NCBI GenBank assembly: GCA_038501195.1
Contig: JBBPUQ010000001.1
Span: 1,736,001 to 1,800,000 of the forward strand
DNA length: 64,000 nucleotides
Direction of reading: 5' to 3'
Source of the DNA: Nemania diffusa
Lineage: Eukaryota; Ascomycota; Sordariomycetes; Xylariales; Xylariaceae
A model generated the notes under the pieces. That model was not told the DNA's origin, ran no database searches, and was given only the letters and a program-made list of their open reading frames with translations. Both the position numbers and the translations under genes were made by a program. Below are positions 47,150-60,000 of this stretch, one piece after another (the stretch's first letter is position 1; each line of letters begins with the position of its first letter).

Positions 47150-48963
47150 ATTCCTCTTGTATAATGTCTTTCCGTGAGGGCTTGCTCTCAGATACCGCGG
47201 AAGAATCAACTTCTTTCTGCATTGCGATCGGCGTTGTTAGGTTTAGAGACATATGATTCCCTCATCGGACAGTGTCATGAAAATTGGGCTCGGTAGCATT
47301 GGCGTACGGTTTCAACATACCCGGTGGGTTCTGTTTAGGCGGCAGATCTAGATATCTAGCACTTGCATAGATCTTTCAACATTAAAGGACGCACGACGGT
47401 TATCGTCTGGGATAAGTAGGAACAATCGAGATACCTCCAACACCTGGCCTAAGTTGCCAGGATGTCATTTCAATATCCCTTGCAGCGCATATTTAACGAG
47501 CGTGACATTGTATAGCCTTGGAGAGAGGCAGAAGTGATCCATGTCTCGACATGACAGGTATTGGCCTACGGCGCTCCGTAATTTTTATCCCTCCTTCGTA
47601 TCATAAACTGTATAAACTTCTGATGTGTTTATTCCTTGTTCTCCTCTTACAATCGATGGCATTGCTTAGCATATAATTCGATTATCCGATTTGCGTATGT
47701 TCCATCTACCAACGTGATATGCCCTTGACTACGGTAGTCATAGTGCATCGCCCAGTTATTTCAACGTCGGTCCACACTAGCCTTTCCGGCTATAGTATTA
47801 CTTAACACACTATCCTATTATGTCACATGACTCAAGTCAAATAGCATCAGTGGTTTAGTGGTATAAACCACTAGTGCAATGGCATTCTGTCTGCTTCCGG
47901 ACTCATAAAGTGGATGATACTAAGTGATACCTCAGATTACACAAGGTTGTGGTCAAGGTACCGCAAGATACTTGAGGTCCAGATATGGTGTACACAATCA
48001 CGCCGACTATCAAGCATTCAAAAATTCTTTCCCTGTCCAAAACATGAATATGGCTCCTACGCGCCGCGAAAATGCGAAATTGGCTCACCAAAGCCCCAAG
48101 CGTCTTCGCTCTCGGATTGAGGACGGCCGAGGAAGCAAATCAGGCTCCTGACCAGGTCCCTAAAGCCGATATCGCGTCTAGACTTGCATCACACTTCGGC
48201 TCTGGTATAAATTAGGAACCGGCAGAGCAGAGATTCCTACCCTTCAACGATTCATTCGGCAGACTCCCCTAACTGAACAGCTATCTTACTGCAACATAGT
48301 TCGACAAAAGGTTTCAGCTAGCGTATACCTTGAGAGCTATTTGGAAGCTCAAGGGCTTGCGCCCAACTTGCTCTCCCCTTAAAACCAGATGAAACCTTTG
48401 ATAAAGAGACTTCATTGGGTAAGAAGGGGAGGTATGGACGTAGCAGGATTAGGAATATCTAGGAAGAGTAAGTGTCATGCATTCCTATGCTACTAGTTTC
48501 ACGGTTCAGCTCACGCCGTGGTAGGTATCTAACGCGCTTCCCCTGGAGTCGAATTTCAGAGCCACGGACTTTGATGGAGTTTATGAGAACTATCTGGTCG
48601 AATTCGTCACGTGTACTAATGTCGGCGCTATGCTTCGACGACAAGGAGGAGACGATACTCAAATTTCGTCTCTCGATTGCGGCTATATGAAGCCCGTCAT
48701 GGCCTCGTGACCCTAGTTAATTCAATCCTATTTGTACCCCAAGGCTCCTAGGCTACAGTCTATACTGTTGGCTTTTAGGTGACCTGACTCCTCCAATAGC
48801 CTTAATGCAGGTGGGTTAGGTCTTAGACTGTTGGGCGCGTATGTATATGACTAGTCAACAGCTTCCTGTAGGTCTTAGGCAGTCTTGGCCGTGTGACACT
48901 CCACGTTTACCCCGTATGATCAGCAGCATTTGTTAGAATATTGATATTCTGAACAAGTACTAA
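47150..48963. other. Intergenic, possibly with unresolved 5' exons of the NB-ARC gene
   Basis: No clear gene is visible. Short frames at 47914-48151 and 48459-48690 have no family match. A possible upstream exon of the NB-ARC gene could end at the GT at 48914 before a TACTAACAG acceptor at 48958-48966, but I cannot extend it convincingly. Confidence 0.4.
47844..47863 (+). pseudogene. tRNA-Gly 5'-end fragment
   Basis: The 20 bases GCATCAGTGGTTTAGTGGTA are identical to the first 20 bases of the tRNA-Gly(GCC) gene at 54382. They cover the acceptor 5' strand and the A box. After that the sequence diverges and no T-arm or 3' acceptor strand follows. Confidence 0.7.
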
Positions 48964-51726
48964 CAGCAGAACACCAAAGCGGTGACGGAGACCAAAGATA
49001 TATGCTTCGAAATCACCAAGCCTCTGATCTCATTTACTCTTGCAGCGATAAGGTTTGTACGAAAAACTGCCCTGGAGTATTCGAAGGGCGAGCCAGAATG
49101 GCGAGTAATTATGCAACAATGCTAACAGCACCGTAGAAGGCAACGTATGGGAACCTCTTGACAAACGATACGCATCTCTGAACAGTAAGATCGATGAGTC
49201 AGTCGCACGTCTGGAGAAGATATCAAGGCTATCCGGACTTGACAGTCTAGGCTCGTTGCGATCTTTGTTAACAACGATGAGCTCATCATCGTCCTATCTG
49301 GGGCACGACCCAGCTACACTTGCATGTTATGTCTACCCAACCACAAGAACTCATCGCTTCTTTGACCGTACCGACGACATCATCAGAATGGACAGATTTT
49401 TCAACAACGCGATGCCAGAGAGCTCTGCCCAGTTCCAAGCTCTCGCATTGTATGGTATCGGCGGAGTCGGAAAAAGCTCTATAGCTTTGAGGTATGCAGA
49501 AATGCGAATTCGCAACAAGGACCTCGATGCCATGTTCTGGGTAGGTGGGGAGAAAGAGAATACGATGCGTCAGGGGTTCACCGACATCGCTGTGCGTCTG
49601 AAACTTCCAGGTGCACAGCCTAGGGATCACGACAAAAATCGAAGTCTCTCCTTGGACTGGCTGGAACAAACAAGTGAGGCTATAAAGATAAGCTCATAGG
49701 GATTGCCTTTGATACATAGCTAACGTTGACAGAATCTCGATGGCTTCTGATATTCGACAACGTCGAGTCGGTGGACTTGTTGATGAATTACTGGCCAACG
49801 GCTTCACGCGGCCAAGTAGTGATCACTACTCGTAACCACAACTTCGCGTTTTACCCTGCCAGTGGCGGACTCGAAATCACAGAATGGGATACTAAAGCTG
49901 GATCTCATTTTCTGCTCCATTTGTTATCAACGGATATAGCCAAGCAGCTAACAGACGAAGAGGTTCACAGTGTACATAAGTTGGCCCAGAATCTCAGTGG
50001 CCATGCCCTTGGACTGTCACTAATGGCTGGGTTGATCCATCGACGCTCCTGGTCAATTGAAGAATTCGTTGCTATGTACAGGAAGCAACCACAGAATATT
50101 CATGGTATCTTTGGTAATAACTCGATCAACGCTTTGTGGGATATGTCATTCCAGTCGCTGAACGACCGAGCCTCCGCGATTCTCGGTGTAATGGCGTTCC
50201 TTTCCCCTGACAGCATCCCGCAATCACTTTTCGAACCAAAAGGGTCCATCCCGTTTCCCGATTCCCTCAAGTTCTGTGAAGACTCATTTGATTTTTCGGA
50301 TGAGATGGAAACTTTGATGACCCTTGCACTGGTAAAACGCAACAAAGAGCAGCGTGCATTCTCGGTTCATAGGCTTGTGCAAACGTCATTCAGGCATTTC
50401 ATGGGCCGGGAGAATCGCCAAAAGAGCTTCAACGACGCCACATTAATCGTGTCAGCCGCATTTCCGCGCAAAAGTGAAGAGTTCGCTCAGATGTATCATA
50501 CATGGGATACGTGCTCTTTGTTTCTTCCCCATGTGTTGAGCCTGAGGGATTGTTTTCGCGAGGAGAAGAAGAATGACCCGATGTTCTCGGCTTTGATGCT
50601 TTACTGCGACTTGAACAACGCTTGTCAACGGTAAGAAAGACCCCATTTTTTTACTTTCAGGAGGAAACAAACTAAACCCACTCAGATACCTGATTGAAAC
50701 CAATGGATATAATGACCTCCTTGAGCTTGTAGAGGTCAACGCCTTGGCGATGCCGACAATCCCGACCCAGCCTCGGAACATACAAGTTGATCTTGAGGGC
50801 TCTCTTGCTTCCCATACAGGCCAGGTACTTGAACGCGTTGGAAGACTAGAAGAAGGTGTTATAAAGCTCAAACTGGCTTACGATCTCTATTGTACCGACG
50901 AACCCCGTAACTTGCGGGAGGAAGCTTGGTGTGCTGAAAACGTCGCTGATGGTTTAGCTGCGCTGAACAAATTTCCCGAAGCCATCGCTTTTCAAGAAAA
51001 AGCACGAGATCATTGGCTTGAGTGGGCCAAGGACAACAGCGAGGACAAGACCGAGTGGCCTGCCATCCTCAAATGGGGAATGGGTAACAATCTTGTTTGG
51101 GCAGGACAAGTTTCGCGCGCACGAGACGTTCTTTCGCATGGCCTTGATCAACTTGAAGCTGCGAAATCGTATAATTGGGCTATGATTGCATAGTAAGATT
51201 CGCGTACACATTCCATCTCAAGCTGTTTACTGATTCGCGCTGTAGCACTAACTTCGCACTGGGAACTGCGCACCGGGCGAATGGGGACTTCTCAGTGGCA
51301 GAAAAACACTTCACCGAGGCATACAACAAGTGGATTTCGGGCGACAACCTTCTCTCAGATCCTTTCTGTGGAGCTTGCGTGTACCGAATGGGATGCACAG
51401 CTCTGGATCAAGGCAAAATCCAAACAGCCATGTTCGTCAACCTGCTCCTTTATAAACGTCCCTTATACTAGTGCTGACAAATGATCAGCAAGCATCTGCG
51501 AGAGGCCTCGATCATCACTGAGCGTTACAAAGCGAAGATGCCAACAGAGCATGCCAGATCGCTGTTCAAACTTGCAGAAGCACTATCAAAGGATCCAAGG
51601 GAATCTAGCGAATCAGTTGCACTTCGCAAAGAGTCTGCACTTCTTCTAGCTACGCGACATCCCCAAGCTACAATCACAGATGACGAGAAGACTTTTGATG
51701 ACCTGGTTTTTATCTGGTGGCGATAG
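48964..51726 (+). CDS. NB-ARC / TPR STAND protein, 5' end unresolved
   Basis: This is a fungal STAND NTPase, a class with a nucleotide-switch domain and repeat sensor related to NLR immune receptors. Well-supported exons are (acceptor near 49129)-49673, 49733-50630, 50686-51192, 51246-51431 and 51489-51726, with matching phases. NB-ARC motifs are the P-loop LYGIGGVGKSSIALRYAE (encoded near 49450-49505), kinase-2 RWLLIFDNVES, RNBS-B GQVVITTRN and the GLPL-like LSGHALGLSLMAGL, then a winged-helix-like stretch ending FSVHRLVQTSFRHFM. The C-terminal half is helical TPR-like (ASHTGQVLERVGRLEEGVIK, AENVADGLAALNKFPEAIAF, NFALGTAHRANGDFSVAEKH). Upstream, an open frame at 48964-49104 reads KDICFEITKPLISFTLAAIR and looks coding. 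It does not join the NB-ARC frame by the obvious TAG acceptor, so the N-terminal effector domain is not identified. Confidence 0.85.
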
Positions 51727-52289
51727 TGGATGTATGTACCAGTCGACGAGGGATTTGTGGAAATGCAGAATCGCGTTACTCATACACTCATTCAAGCTCA
51801 TGCTTTTACATATTTGAAAAGGAATGTTAATTTGGTCTGAGTACTATCAATCTTTACAATCCCAGGGGCCAAGACTCATCGGATCATGACGGTCACCTGT
51901 ATTTGGAGTAAGAGACTGAGATCCGATGCATCTACCCATGTATCGTTCCGGCTTACACCTCATAGTCGACCCACATCCATGAAGGATGCATGTATATCGC
52001 AAGATCGAGATGATCATTGGCCAACTACGACCCCTTGTACTGCCGACAATATGCTATTGGTTGCCGATGTAACGCCTCGCAACACATGCCATCTGGGCAT
52101 GGGCATGTCAGGTAGATGCCGTTCAATATTCATTATGATTGATATGATCAAGTGCTTCAGGCTATTTTCCACGTAGAGTAGTCTACAACGTCTTCGCAAT
52201 GAACCCTGATGGAACTGAATGATCTACTTGCGACGTCGAAATTCATAGAGGCGGATCTCTGAAAAGTGGCTGAGGTATGGAAGAGTACA
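51727..52289. other. Convergent intergenic spacer
   Basis: Between the NB-ARC gene (plus) and the glutamine-synthetase-like gene (minus). A 96-codon frame (51886-52176) has no signature. No gene is called. Confidence 0.55.
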
Positions 52290-53642
52290 CTAGAAATATC
52301 TTAAAAATCGAAGTCTCCGCTGCTCATCGCTCATCTTTGCGAACTCCTCCACTTCCTTGTCTTTGACTGAAATGAACCACTCCAGCAAGTCGTTTGGGAT
52401 CTTTTCCCACAAGGGAGTGTCGCTTCTGAGGCAGCCTAGCGCTTCCTTGAATGATACTGGCATATTCTCGTCCAACCCGTAGGAAGCCCTCGCATCGGCA
52501 TCAAGTGAGTCCGGGAATAGCTTACAGTCTTTCCATTTCATCTCGATATTGCGCTCAATGCCGTCTTTGGCGGCAAGCAGGAGGGCTGAGGCGAAAAGGT
52601 AGGGATTGGCGGTGCTGTCCATCGTGCGGAATTCCCAGTGCAAGTTACTTATCTTACGCACCGGCATATCACGATTGTCTGTGCCCCATCCAATCCATTT
52701 ACCTGCACAATCACTGACGGCGCGGATGTAGCTGTCATAGTTTGCCATTCCAATAGCACAAAGGGAGCCCATGTGACTAAGAATACCAGCGAGGAAGTCG
52801 TCAGTATCCGCCAGAGTCGTGGTGTCGTACTTGAACACTCCGTCTTGACTGTCCAACGAGAGATGAAGGTGTATGCCGGTGGATGGCCCTGTCGAAGTGG
52901 CTTTGGGAGCCATTGTAGCTTTGAGCTTTCGACGTACGCATATAGTACGAATGGTTTCTTGCGCCATAATCAGGGAGTCTATGGCATCGAGGGCAGGTTC
53001 TGGGGCGAGAGATATCTCAAGCTGGTCGTAAGCTTCTGCGTGAAAATGATGAATCGCAATAGATGATTTCTCGAGTGCATCTACAATTTCTTCGACGAGG
53101 TCAAGAGTTTCGCCCCGGAGTCCAGCGGTTCTTGAATAGCCATCAAGGCGATCCATCGGGGTTATGATGTTGTTCGACTCGTCCAAAAGAACAAATTCAA
53201 TTTCGAACCCAATCAGTACTCTTGAGGCTGAAGCAGCTTCCATCTCTCGAAGTGTTTTGGTAAGCAGGGCGCGAGGGCATTTATCAAACATTGTCTCGGA
53301 CTCATCCTGGTTCATGAAGCTCATGACAGTCGCGTGCCACGGATGAAAGCCACAAAGGCGAAGGGAAGACCAATCAGGATATAGCGTCCAAGTTTCATGG
53401 TGATCGCTGATGGAAAATATGCGCGGGGCGGTCGAGATGGGAATGAGCATGCTGTTCTGCGCGAGGTGAACATGGTCGTCCATGCGAGCAATTCGCAGGC
53501 AACGGGCGACGGGTACAAAACGGGTGCGTAGAACGTTTGAGTAGTCAAGCCATTGCAGACGAATGAACTTGACTGATTGGTGTTCTTTGAGGAACGAATC
53601 CAATTTCTGATAGTTCTCAGAGTCTTCATAGGAGAATGCCAT
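52290..53642 (-). CDS. Glutamine-synthetase-fold enzyme (GlnA-like, 450 aa)
   Basis: A single exon encodes a full glutamine synthetase catalytic domain of the bacterial-type/FluG-related group, not the short eukaryotic GSII. Visible are an N-terminal beta-grasp-like region (FIRLQWLDYSNVLRTRFVPV), GFEIEFVLLDE (metal-binding Glu, residues about 145-155), HHFHAEAYDQLEISLAP (about 198-214), TGIHLHLSLDSQ (about 255, the G-x-H-x-H-x-S motif), NYDSYIRAVSDCAGKWIGWG and WEFRTMDSTANPYLFASALL (about 335-355, the E-x-R-x-x-D motif). Fungal proteins of this group include FluG-like and gamma-glutamyl-polyamine/amine ligases. The usual nitrogen-assimilating GS is another family, so the substrate amine here is unknown. 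The protein ends at RRLRFLRYF and looks complete. Confidence 0.9.
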   Translation of the reverse strand: MAFSYEDSENYQKLDSFLKEHQSVKFIRLQWLDYSNVLRTRFVPVARCLRIARMDDHVHLAQNSMLIPISTAPRIFSISDHHETWTLYPDWSSLRLCGFHPWHATVMSFMNQDESETMFDKCPRALLTKTLREMEAASASRVLIGFEIEFVLLDESNNIITPMDRLDGYSRTAGLRGETLDLVEEIVDALEKSSIAIHHFHAEAYDQLEISLAPEPALDAIDSLIMAQETIRTICVRRKLKATMAPKATSTGPSTGIHLHLSLDSQDGVFKYDTTTLADTDDFLAGILSHMGSLCAIGMANYDSYIRAVSDCAGKWIGWGTDNRDMPVRKISNLHWEFRTMDSTANPYLFASALLLAAKDGIERNIEMKWKDCKLFPDSLDADARASYGLDENMPVSFKEALGCLRSDTPLWEKIPNDLLEWFISVKDKEVEEFAKMSDEQRRLRFLRYF

Positions 53643-54381
53643 GGCGAATGGTCAGAAGTCAAATATTTAGAAGTGTTGTGGGGGAGAGTAAAATAGCCCT
53701 GAAGGAAGGAAGATTTGGATGGTGGGCAGTAGCGGAAATGGGAGATTGAAGTGTTTGTCCTCCGTGTCGCTTATTGGTTCCATTCGATGAAAGCTGTTCG
53801 GGTGGCCGCTTGTGTGATGCCTAAGAGGTAGGTACCTTGCAAGAGGGCTGAAGATGTACTGAACTACCATGTACCTCAGATGACTTACTGTACCTCCCGA
53901 TATCATTACCACTAGGAAAGTCACGCTTATATCATACCAAAGGCTTCACACTCCAAATACAGTGCCAATCGATTAGAATTCTCCGATAGCTTCAGTACCT
54001 AATTTGTAGCGATACGATGGGTGAGATTCATTGATATAGTACGCAGTGTGAAAGTGACTAATCTAGTGCAATCAACGGCACGACGTATCGGAAATCATGA
54101 ATCATCGCCTGAGGAGTCTATCAGCTGCGATTGCAAGGGATTTGCAGCTTGTCAGAAACCCCCAGGCTCGGGCGCAATTGAAATCAAAGCTCGTTTGTGA
54201 GTATGGCGGATTGTCTGTTCCGCATCCGTCTTTCAGCATGACCGTATTAAAACCCTGAGCATGCGCATCTTCGGTTTTCAAGTATACGCTGAGGTCGGTT
54301 TTGTCGTTCCAGAGACCTGATTGCTGTTTTTGTGAGCACCGCGATACATAAGAACTTTGATCTCTCACAAATTCCAGATAA
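53643..54381. other. Intergenic, no gene recognised
   Basis: Promoter side of the glutamine-synthetase-like gene and upstream flank of tRNA-Gly. It contains AGAGGTAGGTACC at about 53824-53836. No coding signal. Confidence 0.55.
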
Positions 54382-54452
54382 GCATCAGTGGTTTAGTGGT
54401 AAAATCCATCGTTGCCATCGATGGGCCCCGTGTTCGATTCACGGCTGATGCA
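54382..54452 (+). tRNA. tRNA-Gly (anticodon GCC)
   Basis: The 71-nt cloverleaf has acceptor strands GCATCAG and CTGATGC plus discriminator A. The D arm contains TGGTTTAGTGGT (A box). The anticodon arm is CATCG-TTGCCAT-CGATG with anticodon GCC. The T arm is CGTG-TTCGATT-CACG (B box). No intron, and the 3' CCA is not encoded, as usual for eukaryotes. Confidence 0.96.
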
Positions 54453-56204
54453 ATTAATTAGATTTCTGCTTGTTCTACAAGTTTTCATTTTATGTTATTA
54501 TATCATTACCCTTCCTATACTTTTGCGTGATGTTCACTACATCGGTGCGGGCGAGTACGGGCTTGAAATGGGGTTAAATATTTTACACACCATACCCCGA
54601 CAGTCATTCGATCTGAAGGCATTTCACTCCCGTGGCATTTTAGCACATGTAGTCTTTAAAATGTCACGGATTTCCTATTTCTTGACGATCATTAGGGTGC
54701 CATTTAAATATTTACAACTTGCTCGCTCAGTTGGTGCGCAGAGTGCCTTACTCATTGAGTATAGTGAGATTGCAAGAAACCATTATATGTGTTCGGAACA
54801 GTAATTTATTTCTCATCTGTGTTACCTAGTGAGATAATACTATGCTTTGTCAAAAGATTTGACAACCATCAAGTTGCGGATGGCGATCGCATCGGCGAAT
54901 GATAAAGCCCAACGTTATTATCATATAACAATCCAGACTAGGCCTTGAGTTTGCTTATATTTGGAAGAAAGGAGAAAAGAATATGTTCTTCAATTATTTA
55001 TAATAGCCGGTAGCGAATATGAACTAAACCAAACTCATTTGTCTATTAAAACACCCCTCTCCCCATTTACCAGCGATATCAAGTAGCTAGTAGTCGCCAA
55101 TCCCATCTCTACCACGATCGGTTGCACTACCCATGTGTCACGGTTAAATCTATAAGACTTGCGCCCAGCCAAGGTCCCTGCTTTTAAAACGCTCTAGTTC
55201 TATAGTAGTATCATGGCTCAACGCTGAAGTTCTACTTTCGCGACATTAGACGTAGTTTCTTTCATATTTCTTAGTGGTTTAAACAGAAATATGTGGGCGA
55301 ATCTCCTGAAGTCATCCGCTTTGCGGATTGGCAAACCTCGGAAGAGAAGTGTGCCGTGCAAAGGCTTGTTTTACGCCAGTAGCCTTTTGGCGGCTCCAAT
55401 AACATCGTCAAGATTGATATTGTCCACCCTATGCTGAAATGGTTGTTGTACGATGACCCAAGTTGTCGTTGATTGGACGGAGGCAAGTCGACCGATTCCA
55501 ATACCAAGGCCGACGGAGTCTGGCTACCTACGGCTAATTAGTAACCCCGGTACTCTCTGTTGAGGTAGTCATGACCGCTTAGTCTAGAGATGAGAAAGTA
55601 TTTAGTCTTCAGTTTATGGAAGAGACAAGAAACTCTAGCTTAACGAGGCGAGAGTTATTAGGGATAAGTGCGGGGTGAGATAGGTATTTCTGGCGACTAT
55701 ATAGTCGTATTTTGTACATGCGTCGTTCTACAAATGAACCTTAGATGGTATCTAGCCTTACTCCAACTCAGGAAGTTTACGATGTCTTGGTGTCTGGTGT
55801 TGAATTAAATCGAAATATCACGTTCCACAACCCACATTTTCTAGCCCCCAAAAGCTAAGCGTGGGGGCATTGTCATATTGAGGGGACAGGATGCAGTATG
55901 CACCTGCACGCTCCATTGGTCCCTTGGCATATCTAGTCAACATGGAACATGGATGCGAACGGAAAAAATGTACTGCAAGGCTGCTATTATGATCCTCGAG
56001 AGGTAACACTTTCAGTCAGGACCACAGGTCACTTTTACAACGGCTTTTTCGTTTTGTTTTGGTGGAGGCGGGGTCGAGGCTCGTTTCCCTATCTTTCACC
56101 ACACTTGCGCCCGTTTTTGCATCAACAAGATCTAACTACATCTTAGCTATCCTACTGTTGAACGAGCCTCAGATTCACAAAAAAAAATAAAAAATATCAC
56201 AACG
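54453..56204. other. Intergenic, no gene recognised
   Basis: 1.75 kb with no supported gene. Frames at 54412-54804 (starts inside the tRNA), 55271-55507 and 55949-56146 carry no signatures. A poly-A-like tract lies just before the GNAT start (about 56178-56190). Confidence 0.5.
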
Positions 56205-56962
56205 ATGGCTGCAGTATCGAAGCATCTTCATATGCGTTTTGCAACGCGTGAAGATGCACCCCGGATCGCGGAGATTCATATGGCAGCCTTTGGTCACAAT
56301 GCCATGCTCCATGCCCAGTTTCCAACCCCGGCTATCCGCGAGAGGCTGCAAACCTGCATCGCAGACAAGGCCCTCGCCGATATCGATGATCCAAAGACGA
56401 CTGTACTCGTGGTAACAACTTCCGACGGTTAGTGCTGGTTGCTCTCCAAGTGTCATCCTTCCATAAATCCGCTTTAGGGCTGTCAGCAGATATTCTGGCG
56501 CCTTTTGCTTTAATCGCCGCAAACATCCTGCAAAGAGTGAACTGCTGACCCCGCCATGCCACTAGACCCGAAGAGGGACGCCAGCACTATTGTCGCATTT
56601 GCCAAGTGGTCGCATCCCGTCCTTCCTGGCGAAGACTATACCGAGCCGCCTTGGGTATGGCCAGAGGGCACCGATCTTAACACCCTGGACGCTTGGATTG
56701 CCAAAGCTGCCGAGGCTGAGAGCCGGTCTGTTGGAGATACTCCTTGCTACCGTACGTGCCTATGCAGTCTCGGCGTTTTCCCTTTCCTTATTGGTCGAGT
56801 TTTTCATTGCAAAATTGAATACTAATGGGCTGATTACCAGACCTCTCCTACATCGGTACTGACCCTCTCTACGGTCAACGTGGAGCTGGCAACTTACTAG
56901 TGCAGTGGGGAATTCAGCAGTCCAAGGCGAGCGGCTCACCCCTGTACTTAGAGAGTACTGTC

Positions 56963-56968
56963 GAAGCT
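56963..56968. repeat. Left target-site duplication GAAGCT
   Basis: GAAGCT abuts the left end of the AT-rich insertion and is repeated at 63371-63376 on the right. One copy is enough for the interrupted gene's reading frame. Confidence 0.8.
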
Positions 56969-57067
56969 AGGTGGTTCTACAGGCCTACTGGGCCCACTAC
57001 ACAACTTTTACACTACAACGCATATTTTTCAAGGCACAATCGCAGCGATTACAACACTGTTTTTATA
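56969..57067 (+). repeat. Direct repeat, 5' end of element (less mutated copy)
   Basis: Aligns without gaps to 62999-63097 at an offset of 6,030. Each G in this copy is G or A in the other, and each C is C or T. This copy retains the ancestral G/C bases. Confidence 0.9.
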
Positions 57068-60000
57068 TATTAAAGTTAAACAATTTACTTAAATTAAAAT
57101 TGCTGCATTATTAAGTAATACTAGTTTTTTTTTAATAAACTACTTAATTATAATAACTTTTATATATTTTATAAAACATAAAATATTTAAAAAAATTTTT
57201 TTAGTTAATTTATTTAAATTAATTTAAAATATAAAAAATTTAAATATTAAATTAACAAATTAATTTTAAAATAAAGTAGAAATAATTAAAAACAAAACAA
57301 TTTTAAATATATTAAAACTTAATAATATAAAGAAGTTTTTTTATTAATTTAAAAAAAAAGTATAAATTAATATAGTAAATATTTTGCTATTTATAAAAAA
57401 AAAAATTATATATTGCAAATTTATTTTATATTTAAAGCATTTAAAATATAAAAAAAAAAAAAAAAAACAATTAATAGTATAAAAATATAAACAAATATTA
57501 TATTTAATTTAGTTTAATAGTTTAAAAATAATATTTAAGTTTTAAAAAATTTATAAATATTTTTTTATTATTATAAAAATAGCAAAAAAGTTTTTTAATA
57601 TTAATTTAAAATATATACTAATAATATATAAAAACAAATTATATTTAATAAATTTAATTAAACTTTAAATAAATAAATATATATTAATAATAGTTTTTTA
57701 GTTTTATATTAATTATATAATTAAATAAATAATAATAATAGCTTTAATAATAAAGCTAAAAATATATAGTTTTAATATTAGTTTATAAATATATTGTTTT
57801 ATAATATATATAACAATTTATAACTGTTTATTTAAAAAATATTTATATATAATATAAATAATAAATTTATTTATTTAATAAATATTTAAACTAATAACTT
57901 TATATAAAGTTTACTTTATAATTAATTTTATAATAATTTAAATTTAAATATTTAATATTATATTTTATAATATAAACTTTTAAACTAAATAAATTTTAAA
58001 TTAAAAAGCTATTTTTTTAATATTAATAATTTATAAAACTATATATAATTAATTATTTAATAAACAAACTATTAACAGTTATAATAAAATTTATAAAAAG
58101 TAAAAATATTGTTTTAAATAAAATAATTTAATTTGTTTTTAAAATTTTAGTTTAATATATTATATTTAAAAATATATATATAACAAATATAGTTTAAAAA
58201 TATATAAATTATTAATTTATATAAAAAAAATATAAAATTTAATAGCTATTTTAAATATAAAAAATAGCTTAAATATAATAATTTAAGCTTTAAATTTTAA
58301 TAAAAATAAAAGTTAATTAATTATTATAATATTTTAAAACTATTTATTATTTATAACATAGTTTAAAATAAATATAGTTTTAGTTTTTATAATATTTTTA
58401 AAAAAAAACTTAAAATTTAAAATATTATTATTTTTTTTATATATTAAAAATTAAAAAAAAAACGCTAAAATATTATTTAAATATTTTAAACAAGTTAATA
58501 ATAAATATTTTTTAATATAAAATATAGCTAAAATATAACTTGTTATTAATATTAATAATATTTTTAAATTTAAAGTTAATAAAAAAAAATCGCTAATTTA
58601 TTTTAAAATAAATAGTTAAAAATTTATATTTAAATTAAATATTTAAAATAAATATAAAAACGCTATTATATAGTTTTTTTTTTAGTTTAATATTTAAAAA
58701 AAATAATAATTAATATAAAATATATTATTTGTTTTATATTAATAATAAATTAATAAACAATTATATTTAAATTAAATATAACATATTTAAATATATTATA
58801 ATATAAAATATATTTAATTTAATATAAAAAATTAACTAAAATATATATTTAATTAAAAAAAACTTAAAAAATATATTTTAAATTATTTTAATAGTAAAAT
58901 TATAGTATTAGCTATTTAGTTTTTTATAAAAAAACTGCTATTTTTATAAAAACTGCTTATTATTTAGCTTTTATATAGCTTTTTTTTTATTTAATATATT
59001 TATAAAAAGTTTTTATTAAATGTTTAAATTATTATTAAATATAAAATATTTTATATATTATTTAAATAATTTTATATTTATATTTTTAATAATAAAACAA
59101 AATAAAATATTTAAAATATATTAAATTTATAATTAATTAACAAATATATTAAATTTAATTTAAAACTAAAAAAAAAATAGCAAAAAAATATATTTAAAGC
59201 TTTTAAAAATTAAAATTAATATAATATTAATAAAAACTTAGCTTTTTAAATAAAAAATAGCAAAAGCTTTTTAATTAATTAATAAAATAACTTAAAAAAA
59301 AACAGTATTATATTATAAAATTAAATATATTATAAAATATTTAAACTTTTGTTTTATAATAGTTTTAATTAATAAAGCTTTTTTAATAAATTTTTAAATT
59401 ATATTAAAATTATATAATTATATATTATTTTGTTTTTTATTTATAAATATAGCATTTAATTTTAATTAATAATATAATTTATTTAGTAAATTTAATAAAA
59501 TATATTTACTTTTTAATATTAAAAAGCTATTAATATATTTATTTATAAATATATTAAATATAAATATTAATAGTTTTTAATATAAAAAAAACTTGTTAAA
59601 TAAAAATTAATATTTATACTTTTTTATTATAAAAAAATAAACTTATAGTTACTTTTAAACAATAAAAAAAAAGCTGTTATATATAAATATAACTAAAATT
59701 ATAACTATTAAAATAATTTTTTAGTATTAATATAACTATTAAGCTTTAAATATAATTATTATATATATTAATAATATAATAGCAAAAATTAATTTAATTA
59801 ATATATTAATATATAATTTATTATTATTATAAATATTATATAATATATTAATAGCAGCAATTAATTAAAATATTTATTTTTAAATTTATTAAATAATTTT
59901 TGCTAGCAATAATTTAATAAATGCTTTTTTATGTTTTAATATTAAAACAATAGTTAATATATATTTAAATTAACAAAACTTTTTATAAAATATTTAATAA

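Noticed and set aside
48459..48690. Overlapping frames on both strands upstream of the NB-ARC gene
   Set aside because: Neither resembles known N-terminal domains of fungal STAND proteins, and no splice join to the NB-ARC exon was found.
54412..54804. 130-codon plus-strand frame starting inside tRNA-Gly
   Set aside because: It begins in the tRNA; the hydrophobic start comes from AT-rich DNA and no family is visible.
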